Shown: piece after piece, positions 15,546-23,839 of the stretch | How the letters are laid out: each line of letters begins with the position of its first letter | Position numbering within the stretch: position 1 is the stretch's first letter | Translations under genes and position numbers: made by a program | Assembly (NCBI GenBank): GCA_035519135.1 | Contig: DATIWX010000130.1 | Coordinates: 124,001 to 188,000 of the forward strand | Reading direction: 5' to 3' | Origin: VBDM01 sp035519135 | Lineage (GTDB): Bacteria; Pseudomonadota; Gammaproteobacteria; Burkholderiales; SG8-39 | Length of the DNA stretch: 64,000 nucleotides | Notes under the pieces: generated by a model | Database searches by the model: none | Told to the model about the DNA's origin: nothing | What the model saw: only the letters and a program-made list of their open reading frames with translations

Positions 15546-17626
15546 ACCCGGCCACGGCCGCCCTGCAAGGCTTTTCCGACCCGCGCAACCTTCGGACCCT
15601 CGCCGCGCCGGCGCTGATCGTCATGATCATGGCGATGATGGTGCTGCCTTTGCCGCCGCTGCTGCTCGATGTCCTGTTCACCTTCAACATCGCCGTTTCG
15701 ATCATCGTGATGCTGGTCGGGCTGAATACCTTGCGGCCCCTCGACTTTGCGGTATTCCCGACGGTGCTGCTCGTCACGACGCTGCTGCGGCTCTCGCTCA
15801 ACGTCGCCTCGACCCGGGTCGTGCTCCTCGAAGGACACACGGGGCCGGATGCGGCCGGAAAGGTGATCGAGGCGTTCGGGCACTTTCTGGTCGGCGGCAA
15901 CTACACCGTCGGTATCGTCGTGTTTGTCATTCTCGTGATCATCAATTTCGTCGTGATCACCCGCGGCTCGGGCCGCATCGCCGAGGTCAGCGCGCGCTTC
16001 ACCCTGGACGCGATGCCCGGCAAGCAGATGGCCATCGACGCCGACCTCAATGCCGGCCTGATCGGCGAGGAGGAGGCGCGCAAGCGGCGCCGCGAGATCG
16101 CGCGCGAAGCCGACTTCTACGGCGCCATGGACGGCGCGAGCAAGTTCGTGCGTGGCGACGCGATCGCCGGGATCCTGGTGATGCTCATCAATATCGTGGG
16201 CGGCCTGGTCGTGGGCGTGCTCCAGCACGATATGGAGCTCTCGGCCGCGGCGCGGAACTACACCCTGCTGACCATCGGCGACGGCCTGGTCGCCCAGGTT
16301 CCGGCGCTCATCATATCGACCGCGGCCGGCATCGTGATCAGCCGGGTAGGCGCGGACGAAGACATCGGGCAGCAACTGGTGCAGCAGCTGTTCGCAAGGC
16401 CTCAGGCCCTCGCCGTCACTGCCGGAATCCTGGGTGTGATGGGACTGATTCCCGGCATGCCGCACCTCGCGTTTCTCGCCATCGCTGCCGCACTCGCCGG
16501 CGGCGCCTACGCCCTGGCGCGGCGCGCGCAGGCCGCCCGGGTGGCGCCGGTCCCGCCGGTCGCTCCTCAGGCGCTGGAGGCGAGGGATGCGAGCTGGGAC
16601 GACGTGGCGCCGGTCGATGTGCTGGGCCTCGAAGTCGGATACCGCCTCATTCCCCTGGTCGACAAGGGGCAGGACGGCGAGCTGCTTCGGAGAATCAAGG
16701 GCATTCGCAAGAAGTTCGCGCAGGACATCGGCTTCCTGCCGCCGGCGGTGCACATCCGCGATAATCTGGAGCTTCGGCCGAATGCCTACCGCATTACGCT
16801 GAAGGGCGTGGAGATCGGGGCGGGCGAAGCCCACCCGGGAATGTTCCTCGCCATCAACCCCGGGCGGGTTGCCGGAACGCTCCCCGGCACCGCGACGCAC
16901 GATCCGGCGTTCGGCCTGCCCGCCATCTGGGTGGAGACGGCGCAGCGCGACCAGGCCCAGACCCTGGGGTACACGGTGGCCGACGCAAGCACCGTCGTCG
17001 CGACTCACTTCAGCCACTTGATCCACCGCCACGCCGCCGAAATTCTCGGCCGGCAGGAAGTGCAGCAGCTGCTCGATCACATCGGCAAGGAGACACCCAA
17101 GCTCGTCGAGGACCTGGTCCCGAAGACGGTGTCGCTCGCGGTTCTCCACCGGGTCCTGCAGAACCTTCTCGAGGAGGGCGTGCCGATCCGCGACATGCGC
17201 TCGGTGATCGAAACCGTCGCGGAGAATGCGCCGCGCTCCGCGGATCCGGCCGAGCTGGTGGCAATGGTGCGGGTGTCGCTTGCCCGGAGCATCGTCCAGC
17301 AGAGCTTTCCCTCGGGCGCCGAGATGCAGGTCATCGCCCTCAATCCGGATCTGGAGCGTCTGCTCGGGCAGGCGCTGCCGGCTACCGGCAGCGCCGGCCT
17401 GGAACCCGGTCTCGCCGAAACGCTCGGGCGGGAGGCGGCGCGGCTTGCCGACGCCCAGGAAAAGCTCGGCTTGCCGCCGGTTCTGTTGGTGCCGGGATCG
17501 ATGCGCGCCGCGCTGTCGCGAATCCTGCGGCGCAGCGTTCCGCAGCTCAAGGTCATCGCGCATTCGGAGGTTCCGGACTCCAAGCGCATCAAGGTCAGTG
17601 CGACGTTGGGAGGTAAACCGTCATGA
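15542..17626 (+). CDS. flhA: Flagellar export gate protein FlhA
   Basis: A 694-residue protein of normal length, with about eight membrane helices in the first 330 residues, the conserved cytoplasmic FHIPEP loop (RGSGRIAEVSARFTLDAMPG, then MAIDADLNAGLI) and a C-terminal cytoplasmic domain that docks chaperone-substrate complexes. FlhA forms the nonameric ring of the type III export gate. It overlaps flhB and flhF by 4 nt at each end, so the block is translationally coupled. Confidence 0.98.
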   Translation: MNPATAALQGFSDPRNLRTLAAPALIVMIMAMMVLPLPPLLLDVLFTFNIAVSIIVMLVGLNTLRPLDFAVFPTVLLVTTLLRLSLNVASTRVVLLEGHTGPDAAGKVIEAFGHFLVGGNYTVGIVVFVILVIINFVVITRGSGRIAEVSARFTLDAMPGKQMAIDADLNAGLIGEEEARKRRREIAREADFYGAMDGASKFVRGDAIAGILVMLINIVGGLVVGVLQHDMELSAAARNYTLLTIGDGLVAQVPALIISTAAGIVISRVGADEDIGQQLVQQLFARPQALAVTAGILGVMGLIPGMPHLAFLAIAAALAGGAYALARRAQAARVAPVPPVAPQALEARDASWDDVAPVDVLGLEVGYRLIPLVDKGQDGELLRRIKGIRKKFAQDIGFLPPAVHIRDNLELRPNAYRITLKGVEIGAGEAHPGMFLAINPGRVAGTLPGTATHDPAFGLPAIWVETAQRDQAQTLGYTVADASTVVATHFSHLIHRHAAEILGRQEVQQLLDHIGKETPKLVEDLVPKTVSLAVLHRVLQNLLEEGVPIRDMRSVIETVAENAPRSADPAELVAMVRVSLARSIVQQSFPSGAEMQVIALNPDLERLLGQALPATGSAGLEPGLAETLGREAARLADAQEKLGLPPVLLVPGSMRAALSRILRRSVPQLKVIAHSEVPDSKRIKVSATLGGKPS

Positions 17627-18837
17627 ACGTACGAAAATTCGTGGGCAACACCTCGCGTGCGGCCCTGCAGTCGGTCAAGCGCGAGCTCGGCGCCGACGCC
17701 GTGGTGCTGTCGAACCGCAGCGTCGAAGGCGGAGTCGAAATCACTGCGATACGCGCCGACGCGCTGCAGGTCGCAGAGCATGGCGGCGTGGCGGGCCCGG
17801 CCCCGGGAGCGCGCGCCCATGCGGCCGCCTCCCAGCCGGTCTCCAGCCCGCAGCCGGCCTCGCCATCGGGCGAGCTGAGTGCGGGCATGGTCAGCGAGAT
17901 CAAGGCGCTGCGCGGCGTTCTCGAGGAGCAACTGGGGGGCCTGGTCTGGGGGGACATCCGCCGCCGGGAGCCGCTGCAGGCGAGTCTGATGCGCGAGCTG
18001 CTGCGCGCGGGCTTTGGACCGGGCCTGGCGCGCTTCGTGACGGAAAACCTTCCGGCCGGAAGCGACGCCGCCCAGGGTCTCCGCTGGGTGCAGGCGACGC
18101 TGACGCGAAACGTTCAATGCCCCCCCGAGGACGACATCGTCGCGCGGGGCGGCGTGTATGCGCTGCTCGGGCCGACCGGAGTGGGGAAGACTACGACGAC
18201 GGCAAAACTCGCCGCGCGCTGCGCCGTTCGTTACGGTGCGGACCGGCTCGCGTTGCTCACTACCGACACCTATCGGATCGGCGCGCAGGACCATCTGCGC
18301 GTCTACGGAAAGATTCTGGGCGTTCAGGTGCATGCGATCGCCGACGCGGAGGACTTGCGGGCGGTGCTCGGCGATCTCTCGGGCAAGCACATGGTGATCA
18401 TCGACACGGTAGGCATGAGCCAGCGCGACAAGCGGGTGACCGAGCAGCTGGCGATGCTGTGCGGAGCCGGCGCCAAAGTGGAGCGGCTGCTGCTGCTCTC
18501 GGCATGCAGCAGCGCCGACGTGCTCGACGAGTCGGTGCGCTCCTACCGGGGCGAAGACGGCCTGGCCGGGGTCATTCTGACCAAGACCGACGAAGCCGTG
18601 ACGACGGGCGGGGCGCTGGATGTCATCATCCGCCACCGCCTCAAGCTTCAGTACGTTGCCAACGGGCAGCGGGTTCCCGAGGATCTGCATGCGCCGAACC
18701 GGGACTACCTCGTGCACCGCGCGCTGCGTCAACGCTCGGCGGAGCCGAGCTTCACGATCTCGGAAGCAGACATGCCGCTGATGCTGGGCACTGGGCGCGT
18801 TTCCCGCGGCGGCCTCGGCGATCTGGTGCGGCCGTGA
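17623..18837 (+). CDS. flhF: Flagellar SRP-type GTPase FlhF
   Basis: A 404-residue SRP-family GTPase with a basic N-terminal B domain, an N domain (about 85-170) and a G domain with the P-loop GPTGVGKTTTTAKL (from about residue 185), TTDTYRIGAQ, the DTVGMSQRD switch and TKTDEA. FlhF determines where the flagellum is built, usually at a pole. Its activity is stimulated by FlhG, encoded directly downstream with a 4-nt overlap. Its presence suggests polar or at least positioned flagella despite the FlhDC-type control. Confidence 0.96.
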   Translation: MNVRKFVGNTSRAALQSVKRELGADAVVLSNRSVEGGVEITAIRADALQVAEHGGVAGPAPGARAHAAASQPVSSPQPASPSGELSAGMVSEIKALRGVLEEQLGGLVWGDIRRREPLQASLMRELLRAGFGPGLARFVTENLPAGSDAAQGLRWVQATLTRNVQCPPEDDIVARGGVYALLGPTGVGKTTTTAKLAARCAVRYGADRLALLTTDTYRIGAQDHLRVYGKILGVQVHAIADAEDLRAVLGDLSGKHMVIIDTVGMSQRDKRVTEQLAMLCGAGAKVERLLLLSACSSADVLDESVRSYRGEDGLAGVILTKTDEAVTTGGALDVIIRHRLKLQYVANGQRVPEDLHAPNRDYLVHRALRQRSAEPSFTISEADMPLMLGTGRVSRGGLGDLVRP

Positions 18838-19697
18838 CGCCCCGCGACCAGGCCGAAGGATTGCGCAAGCTGTTCAACGACCGGCTGCCGCTGCTGCTGA
18901 ATGTCGCCTCGGGCCGCGCCGGAACCGGAAGGACCAGCTTTGTCGTCAATCTCGCCACCGAGCTCGCCAGGCATGGCCGCGAGGTGATCGTGGTCGATGA
19001 GAACAGCGGCATGGGCAACGTGGGCGACGCACTCGGGCTGCGCCCGCGCCTCGAGCTGTCACACGCGCTGCACCGTGATCGTGCCTTGCGAGAAGTGCTG
19101 GTTCCCGTATGCGAGGGGCTGCGCCTCCTGCCTGCGGCACGCGGCCTGCGTATGCTGCAGCAGCGGCCGGAAAAGATAAGCAGGCAGGCGCGCGAGGACG
19201 TTTCGCGCGCCCTGGGATGCGCCGACTTCGTGCTGGTCGACACGGCGGAGGGGGGCGTCGGCGGGCTCGCGCTTCCGCTGGAGGCGCGGCGGGAAATCGT
19301 CATCACCACGTCGGTGGGACTCGAAGCCGTCACCCAGACCTATGCGTGGATCAAGGGGCTGCCGAGGAAGTATCGCGAGCTCGGCGCGCGGCTCGCAGTG
19401 TGCAAGGCGAGGCGCGAAGACGAAGCAAAGCTCGTGTACACGAACCTCGCCGGGGTCGCCGAGCGCCATCTCGGGATGCGACTGACTTTGCTGGGCGTGG
19501 TGGGCCACGATGCCGGGACGGCGCGGACCGCGCGCAGCGGGAGGAGTTTGCCGGAGGCCCGGCCCGACCCTGCGGTGTCGATGCAATACCGCTCCATCGC
19601 CGCGCGCCTGGAGTCCGCCGCGCCGGCGCGTACGATTGCGGCACGGCCGCGCCCGCCGCTCGCGAGCGTGCGTGAAGGCGCCAGGGCGGCAGCGTGA
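18834..19697 (+). CDS. flhG: FlhG/FleN-type MinD-like protein with altered P-loop
   Basis: A 287-residue MinD-family protein placed between flhF and fliA, the standard flhG position. The N-terminal DQAEGLRKLF matches the FlhG motif that activates the FlhF GTPase. The deviant Walker A is R28-A-G-T-G-R33-T34, so both lysines of KGGxGKT are arginine, and the switch DADxGxAN is DENSGMGN. Walker B (DFVLVDTAEGG) is recognisable. ATP-driven dimerisation may be weak or lost, leaving an FlhF-activating role; this is inference. The start is a GTG overlapping the flhF stop. A MinD-like protein with an intact P-loop is encoded at 1506-2297. Confidence 0.88.
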   Translation: MTPRDQAEGLRKLFNDRLPLLLNVASGRAGTGRTSFVVNLATELARHGREVIVVDENSGMGNVGDALGLRPRLELSHALHRDRALREVLVPVCEGLRLLPAARGLRMLQQRPEKISRQAREDVSRALGCADFVLVDTAEGGVGGLALPLEARREIVITTSVGLEAVTQTYAWIKGLPRKYRELGARLAVCKARREDEAKLVYTNLAGVAERHLGMRLTLLGVVGHDAGTARTARSGRSLPEARPDPAVSMQYRSIAARLESAAPARTIAARPRPPLASVREGARAAA

Positions 19698-20422
19698 GCG
19701 CACGCAAGGCCACAAGACCGGCGTACAGCATGAGCGACCTCGCCGACCGGAAGGACTGGATCGTGCGCTATGCGCCGCTGGTGAAGCGCATCGCACACTA
19801 CATGATGGCGCGGCTCCCGGCGAGTGTCGAGTTCGACGACGTGCTCCAGGCGGGCATGCTCGGGCTGCTCGACGCGGTGTCGCGCTACGAGGAAACGCAG
19901 GGGGCGCAGTTCGAGACCTATGCAGCACAACGCATCCGCGGAGCGATCGTCGACGAGCTGCGTAGAAACGACTGGTTGCCGCGCAGCGTTCGCAAGAGCA
20001 TGCGCAAGATAGAAGTGGCCATCAGCGCCCTGGAGCAGCGTCTGGGCCGGCCGCCCACGGAAGGCGAAATCGCGTCGCAGCTGAGCGTGCCGCTCGAGGA
20101 ATACCAGCACCAGCTGCATCAGGCGCGCGGACACCAGCTTCTTTACTCGGAGGATTTCAACGACCCCGACGGGGAGTCGGGGATCGACGCCGGCGGCCCG
20201 CACGACATCCTGGACGCCCTCATCGACGAGGAGCTCAAGCAGCGGCTTGCGAGCGGCGTCGCGGCCCTGCCGGACAGGGAAAAGACGGTGATGAGCCTGT
20301 ACTACGAGAAGGAGCTCAACCTGCGCGAGATCGGGCAGGTGCTCGGGGTGACCGAGTCCCGCGTCTGCCAGCTGCATTCGCAAGCGGTGGCGCGCCTGCG
20401 CGGCAAGCTGCACGAGCGCTGA
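19694..20422 (+). CDS. fliA: Flagellar sigma factor FliA (sigma-28)
   Basis: A 242-residue sigma factor with region 2 (VEFDDVLQAGMLGLLDAVSRYE, FETYAAQRIRGAIVDELRRNDWLPRS split across the window), region 3 and a region 4 helix-turn-helix (LNLREIGQVLGVTESRVCQLHSQA). FliA transcribes late flagellar and chemotaxis genes and is held inactive by FlgM until the hook is complete. Eleven FliA-type promoters are visible in this window. The GTG at 19694 overlaps the flhG stop; the ATG at 19730 is an alternative start 12 codons later. Confidence 0.97.
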   Translation: MSARKATRPAYSMSDLADRKDWIVRYAPLVKRIAHYMMARLPASVEFDDVLQAGMLGLLDAVSRYEETQGAQFETYAAQRIRGAIVDELRRNDWLPRSVRKSMRKIEVAISALEQRLGRPPTEGEIASQLSVPLEEYQHQLHQARGHQLLYSEDFNDPDGESGIDAGGPHDILDALIDEELKQRLASGVAALPDREKTVMSLYYEKELNLREIGQVLGVTESRVCQLHSQAVARLRGKLHER

Positions 20423-20444
20423 GCACCGGCGCTTGCGCACGTCC

Positions 20445-21185
20445 ATGGACTACTCGACGCTCGCGGGCCTGCTGGTCGCGCTGGCGGGCATTCTCGTCGG
20501 GCAGTTGCTGGAAGGCGGCCACGCCGGGTCATTGCTGCAGGCGGCGGCGTTCCTCATCGTCTTCTGCGGCACCGCCGGCGCGGTGATGGTGCAGACCCAG
20601 GTGAGGGTGTTCCTAGAGGGAGTGCGCATGGCGCGCTGGGCGCTGTGGCGGTCGAACGCCGATCCTCTGGACCTGATACTGCGGATCGTCGATTGGGCCA
20701 ATCTGGTGCGCAGGGAGGGCCTGCTTTCCCTCGAGAGCCGCATCCGCCTCAGCGTGGATCCGTTCGTGCGCAAGGCGCTGCAATTGCTCGTCGACGGGGC
20801 GGACGCGTCGCAGCTTCGCGACGTGCTTCACGTGGAGATCGTGGGCTACGAGGAACGCCTGCGGCGCGCCGCGCGCATCTGGGAGGCCGCCGGCGGCTAC
20901 GCGCCCACGGTGGGAATACTGGGCGCCGTGCTGGGGCTGATCCACGTCATGGAGAATCTCGCCGATCCGACCCGGCTGGGTAGCGGCATTGCGGTCGCGT
21001 TCGTCGCGACCATCTACGGCGTGGGGCTCGCCAACCTGGTGTTTCTTCCCATCTCGAACAAGCTGAAGGCCGTCATCTCCGAGCAGGTGACGATGCGGGA
21101 GATACTGGTGGACGGCCTGATGGGCATCGCGAACGGGGAGAATCCGCGGATGATCCAGAGCAAGCTCGAGGGTTACATGCAATGA
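20445..21185 (+). CDS. motC: Second stator subunit, MotA family (MotC/PomA type)
   Basis: A 246-residue MotA-family protein starting at the ATG (MDYSTLAGLLVAL), with four hydrophobic segments and the conserved WANLVRREGLLSLE loop and YAPTVGILGAVLGLIHVMENL helix. It is shorter than the MotA at 9.1 kb and resembles the MotC/PomA group. It overlaps the motD start by 4 nt. Bacteria with two stators use them for different load or surface conditions, and in Pseudomonas the MotCD pair is controlled by c-di-GMP. Placement after fliA in an FlhDC-driven operon suggests early expression. Confidence 0.92.
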   Translation: MDYSTLAGLLVALAGILVGQLLEGGHAGSLLQAAAFLIVFCGTAGAVMVQTQVRVFLEGVRMARWALWRSNADPLDLILRIVDWANLVRREGLLSLESRIRLSVDPFVRKALQLLVDGADASQLRDVLHVEIVGYEERLRRAARIWEAAGGYAPTVGILGAVLGLIHVMENLADPTRLGSGIAVAFVATIYGVGLANLVFLPISNKLKAVISEQVTMREILVDGLMGIANGENPRMIQSKLEGYMQ

Positions 21186-21988
21186 ACGCCGCCAAGAAGA
21201 GCGAGCGCAGCAGGGGCACGGAGGCGCACGTCAAGCGCTATCTCGATTCCAGGGCATCGGACAGCCATGAGCGCTGGCTGGTTTCCTACGCCGATTTCAT
21301 CACGCTGCTGTTCGCCTTCTTCGTAGTGATGTACGCGGTTTCCAGCGTAAACGAAGGCAAGTACCGCGTGCTCGGCGATGCGATCGGGACAGCGTTCCGC
21401 ATCGGCGGCCCCGCGGTGCCCGCCTCCCAACTGGGCACGATCCGGCCCAATCTCTGGGCGCGGCGCGAACGGGCGGCGGCGACGAATCGCTCGGTCGCGG
21501 CCGCCGTCGCTCCGCTTGCGGGGCAGGGCCAGATGCGGGTGCTGAGCCACGCGCGGGGAACCACCGTGGAAATCGGAGCGGGGGTACTGTTTGCGCCCGG
21601 CCAAGCGGCGCTACGGCAGGAGTCGCTGCAGGTTCTGAATGCGCTCGCCCAAGCGCTGCGGGCCGGCGAGCAGCCCGTCGAGATCGAGGGCCATACCGAC
21701 GATACGCCTATCAGGACCGCGCAATTCCCTTCGAACTGGGAGCTGTCTGCGGCGCGGGCGGGGAGCGTGGCGAGAGCGCTCGCGGAAGGCGGCGTTGCGC
21801 CGGCGCGGCTCGCCGCGATCGGCTACGGCGAATTCCGTCCCGTCGATAGCAATGCCACCGAGGAGGGGCGGGCGCGCAACCGGCGCGTGTCGGTCACCGT
21901 CGTGGATCCGGAGCCGGGAGCGGAATCCGGTGCCGAGAGCCGGGGCCGGAGCTTCCCGTCCATGGAGTTTCCCGTCACGGGCCGCTAG
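21182..21988 (+). CDS. motD: Second stator subunit, MotB family (MotD type)
   Basis: A 268-residue MotB-family protein: a basic N-terminus, a single membrane helix with the ion-carrying aspartate (VSYADFITLLFAFFVVMYAVSS) and an OmpA-like domain (IEGHTDDTPI, NWELSAARAG, NRRVSVTVV). It pairs with the preceding MotC-type protein. The gene ends 14 nt before the convergent flgN, and there is no clear terminator between them. Confidence 0.93.
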   Translation: MNAAKKSERSRGTEAHVKRYLDSRASDSHERWLVSYADFITLLFAFFVVMYAVSSVNEGKYRVLGDAIGTAFRIGGPAVPASQLGTIRPNLWARRERAAATNRSVAAAVAPLAGQGQMRVLSHARGTTVEIGAGVLFAPGQAALRQESLQVLNALAQALRAGEQPVEIEGHTDDTPIRTAQFPSNWELSAARAGSVARALAEGGVAPARLAAIGYGEFRPVDSNATEEGRARNRRVSVTVVDPEPGAESGAESRGRSFPSMEFPVTGR

Positions 21989-22002
21989 GCCGATCCTGCC
22001 CT

Positions 22003-22470
22003 TCAGGCTATCGCCCGTGCCAGCCGTCCCGTGCCGGAGTGCGCGCGGCCATCCGACGAATAGACCTGCGCCCCCGAGTCCGGTCCGCGCAGCACGCTGA
22101 GTGCCGCGGCAACCTGCTGCAGGCGCATGTTGAGGAGGATCTCGTTGCGCTGGTTGAGGTCGCGTACCCGCCGTGCGCAGCGCATCAATTCATCGAAGAC
22201 GCGCCTCGCCGCCGTTCCCGCCCGCGAGCAGCCGAGCTCGGCGCCGGCGCGGCCGCGCGGCAGTCCGGAGCGGGCAAGCGCCGCGTTGCGGGCATCCGCG
22301 AGAAGACTGGCCTCACGGGCCAGCTCGGCCTTCCTCGCGGAGATCTCGCGAAGCCGTTCAGCGCCCGGATGGAGCAGCGCCTTGCCTTCGCTCTCAAGGA
22401 GGGCTTCGAAATCGCGCCCCGCTGCGAGCTCGCGCGAGAGCGCTTCCAGGAAATCGGCGGGCACCGCCAT
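22003..22470 (-). CDS. flgN: Flagellar export chaperone FlgN
   Basis: A 155-residue mostly helical protein. Weak sequence similarity is normal in this family; the call rests on the long amphipathic helices, the VRDLNQRNEILLNMRLQQVAAAL region typical of FlgN, and its place directly after flgM. FlgN is the cytoplasmic chaperone for the hook-filament junction proteins FlgK and FlgL. The ATG at 22470 lies 4 nt after the flgM stop, so both are read from one transcript. Confidence 0.85.
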   Translation of the reverse strand: MAVPADFLEALSRELAAGRDFEALLESEGKALLHPGAERLREISARKAELAREASLLADARNAALARSGLPRGRAGAELGCSRAGTAARRVFDELMRCARRVRDLNQRNEILLNMRLQQVAAALSVLRGPDSGAQVYSSDGRAHSGTGRLARAIA

Positions 22471-22474
22471 CGGA

Positions 22475-22786
22475 CTACGAAGACTCGTTCTGGCCGCGCA
22501 GCAATTCTCTGACGGTCTCGAGCAGGCGATCTGCGATGACCTCAGGCCGGATCTGCAGCCGGCCTTCCGCGATGGCTTGGCGGATCTCGGCGACTTTCGC
22601 GGCGTCGATGCCGTCGCCACTGCGCAATTGGCCTTCGATGGCCTGCAGCTGGGCGCCGAGGCTGCTGACGTGCACGTCCACGCTTTGACTCGCGCCGTCC
22701 TTCGCAGGAGCCGGGCCACGAGCGGTGCGGTTGTCGCCGACGACTTCCCCGGTAAGGGGCGAGGTCAGCTTGTTGTCGATCTTCAC
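22475..22786 (-). CDS. flgM: Anti-sigma-28 factor FlgM
   Basis: A 103-residue protein of the usual FlgM size, with the conserved start MKIDNKLTSP, a disordered middle and the C-terminal sigma-binding helices (VAEIRQAIAEGRLQI, VIADRLLETVRELL). FlgM holds FliA inactive and is exported when the hook is finished. It has its own FliA-type promoter just upstream, giving the known negative feedback loop, in addition to possible read-through from flgA. Confidence 0.95.
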   Translation of the reverse strand: MKIDNKLTSPLTGEVVGDNRTARGPAPAKDGASQSVDVHVSSLGAQLQAIEGQLRSGDGIDAAKVAEIRQAIAEGRLQIRPEVIADRLLETVRELLRGQNESS

Positions 22787-22815
22787 GTCAGCTCTCCGTT
22801 ACGGTATCGCTGCCT

Positions 22816-22843
22816 ATTACGGCTCCTTTCGGCCGGAGCTTTA
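22816..22843 (-). promoter_or_regulatory. sigma-28 (FliA) promoter for flgMN
   Basis: On the minus strand the site reads TAAAGCTC, a 12-nt spacer, then GCCGTAAT. The -10 ends 29 nt before the flgM ATG. The -35 lies inside an inverted repeat, CGGAGCT / AGCTCCG (about 22834-22849), which also sits shortly after the flgA stop. Confidence 0.68.
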
Positions 22844-22903
22844 GCTCCGTAAGCTATTGTCCACGCTACGAGTTTGCAGCGCAAGGCGGAGTTCCTGCCC
22901 GGC

Positions 22904-23659
22904 TCACCTGGCTGAGACCGCCTCGACCACCGGTCCGGGGCGGGCCAGGCCGTTTACGACCTGGCCCGAGGCGAGCCTCACCTCGACCACTTGGTCGGCG
23001 TGGGCCGCCGTCAGGGCCCGGCCATCGACGGAAACTTCGAAGCTCTTTCCGCGTGCGACCACCCTCACGGTCTGGCCTTGCTGGATGAGCAGCGGCGCCC
23101 GCAGCATGTCCTTGCGCAAGGCCTGGCCGGCGGCGACGCTCACTGCGGCCGTCCGGCCGATCGCGGCCTCAGGCGCCGCGATCACGCCCGCGGGAAGCTC
23201 GGCCAGATCGCCGCGCCTTACGATCAGATCCTCGGCGGCCAACGTCTGCCCCGGTGAGACGGGCCGAGCGGTGACGACGAAGTTGTCGACCACGCGGATG
23301 GTGACCGGCACGTAGATCAGCCAGGAGGGCGCAGCGCAACGAACGCCCACGCTTGATTTTCCCCACAGGCGCGTGCCGGGGGCCGTGAACGCCTGCAGCG
23401 CGGGGCAGGCCGCGAGACTCAGGCGCGGATCGAGAGACCCCAAGACGTAGCTCACCGTGCCGGGCAGGCCGCGCATTTCTCGCGAAAGATGATCCTCGAC
23501 CGCCTGGCGGACGACGGACATGTTCTGGCGCTCGCCGCGCGGCTCCGCGGCGGCGCCGGAGGGTAAGGCGAACGCGAGCAGGCCTGCGGACACGACAGCG
23601 AGCGCCGCCGCTATGCGGCGCAGGGCACGAGGGCGAAGCGCGGGCGGATTGGAGGACAT
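22904..23659 (-). CDS. flgA: P-ring assembly chaperone FlgA
   Basis: A 251-residue exported protein. The N-terminus has a basic stretch and a hydrophobic signal (about residues 15-35, ending ALPSGAAAE). The mature part contains the SAF-type domain (VTARPVSPGQTLAAEDLIVRRGDL) and the C-terminal beta-rich FlgA fold (VRVVARGKSFEVSVDGRAL, VNGLARPGPVVEAV). FlgA helps FlgI polymerise into the P ring. I chose the ATG at 23659; in-frame ATGs at 23689 and 23692 fall where the -10 region of the divergent FlhDC promoter would be expected. Confidence 0.92.
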   Translation of the reverse strand: MSSNPPALRPRALRRIAAALAVVSAGLLAFALPSGAAAEPRGERQNMSVVRQAVEDHLSREMRGLPGTVSYVLGSLDPRLSLAACPALQAFTAPGTRLWGKSSVGVRCAAPSWLIYVPVTIRVVDNFVVTARPVSPGQTLAAEDLIVRRGDLAELPAGVIAAPEAAIGRTAAVSVAAGQALRKDMLRAPLLIQQGQTVRVVARGKSFEVSVDGRALTAAHADQVVEVRLASGQVVNGLARPGPVVEAVSAR

Positions 23660-23716
23660 GGATAGGGGCTGAAAGGGATTTACGGACATCATGAAACCAC
23701 CGATCGAGCCGGAGCG

Positions 23717-23784
23717 ATCAGGCGAATTGACGCCCCTTCCCGGCGCTAATTGCCGGTTTGCCCTGCGTGATGCGGGCATACGAT
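23717..23784. promoter_or_regulatory. FlhD4C2 box between divergent flgA and flgB
   Basis: Left half-site ATCAGGCGAATTGACG (23717-23732) and right half-site CGCTAATTGCCGGTT (23744-23758) are separated by 11 nt and fit the inverted-repeat FlhDC consensus with more mismatches than the flhB site. TACGAT at 23779-23784 is a -10-like element 20 nt downstream towards flgB, nearly the same spacing as at flhB. Towards flgA, CATGAT (minus strand, 23688-23693) is a weaker candidate. In enterobacteria an FlhDC box also sits between flgA and flgB. Confidence 0.6.
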
Positions 23785-23839
23785 TCGCCCACGCCATACC
23801 AGACAGGGGCGGATTGCCTCCGCTCCGGGAAGGACAGGA

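Noticed and set aside
15446..17563. A 705-codon minus-strand open frame opposite flhA
   Set aside because: flhA is certain. The antisense translation is rich in Arg, Gln, His and Asp, the usual shadow of a GC-rich membrane-protein gene.
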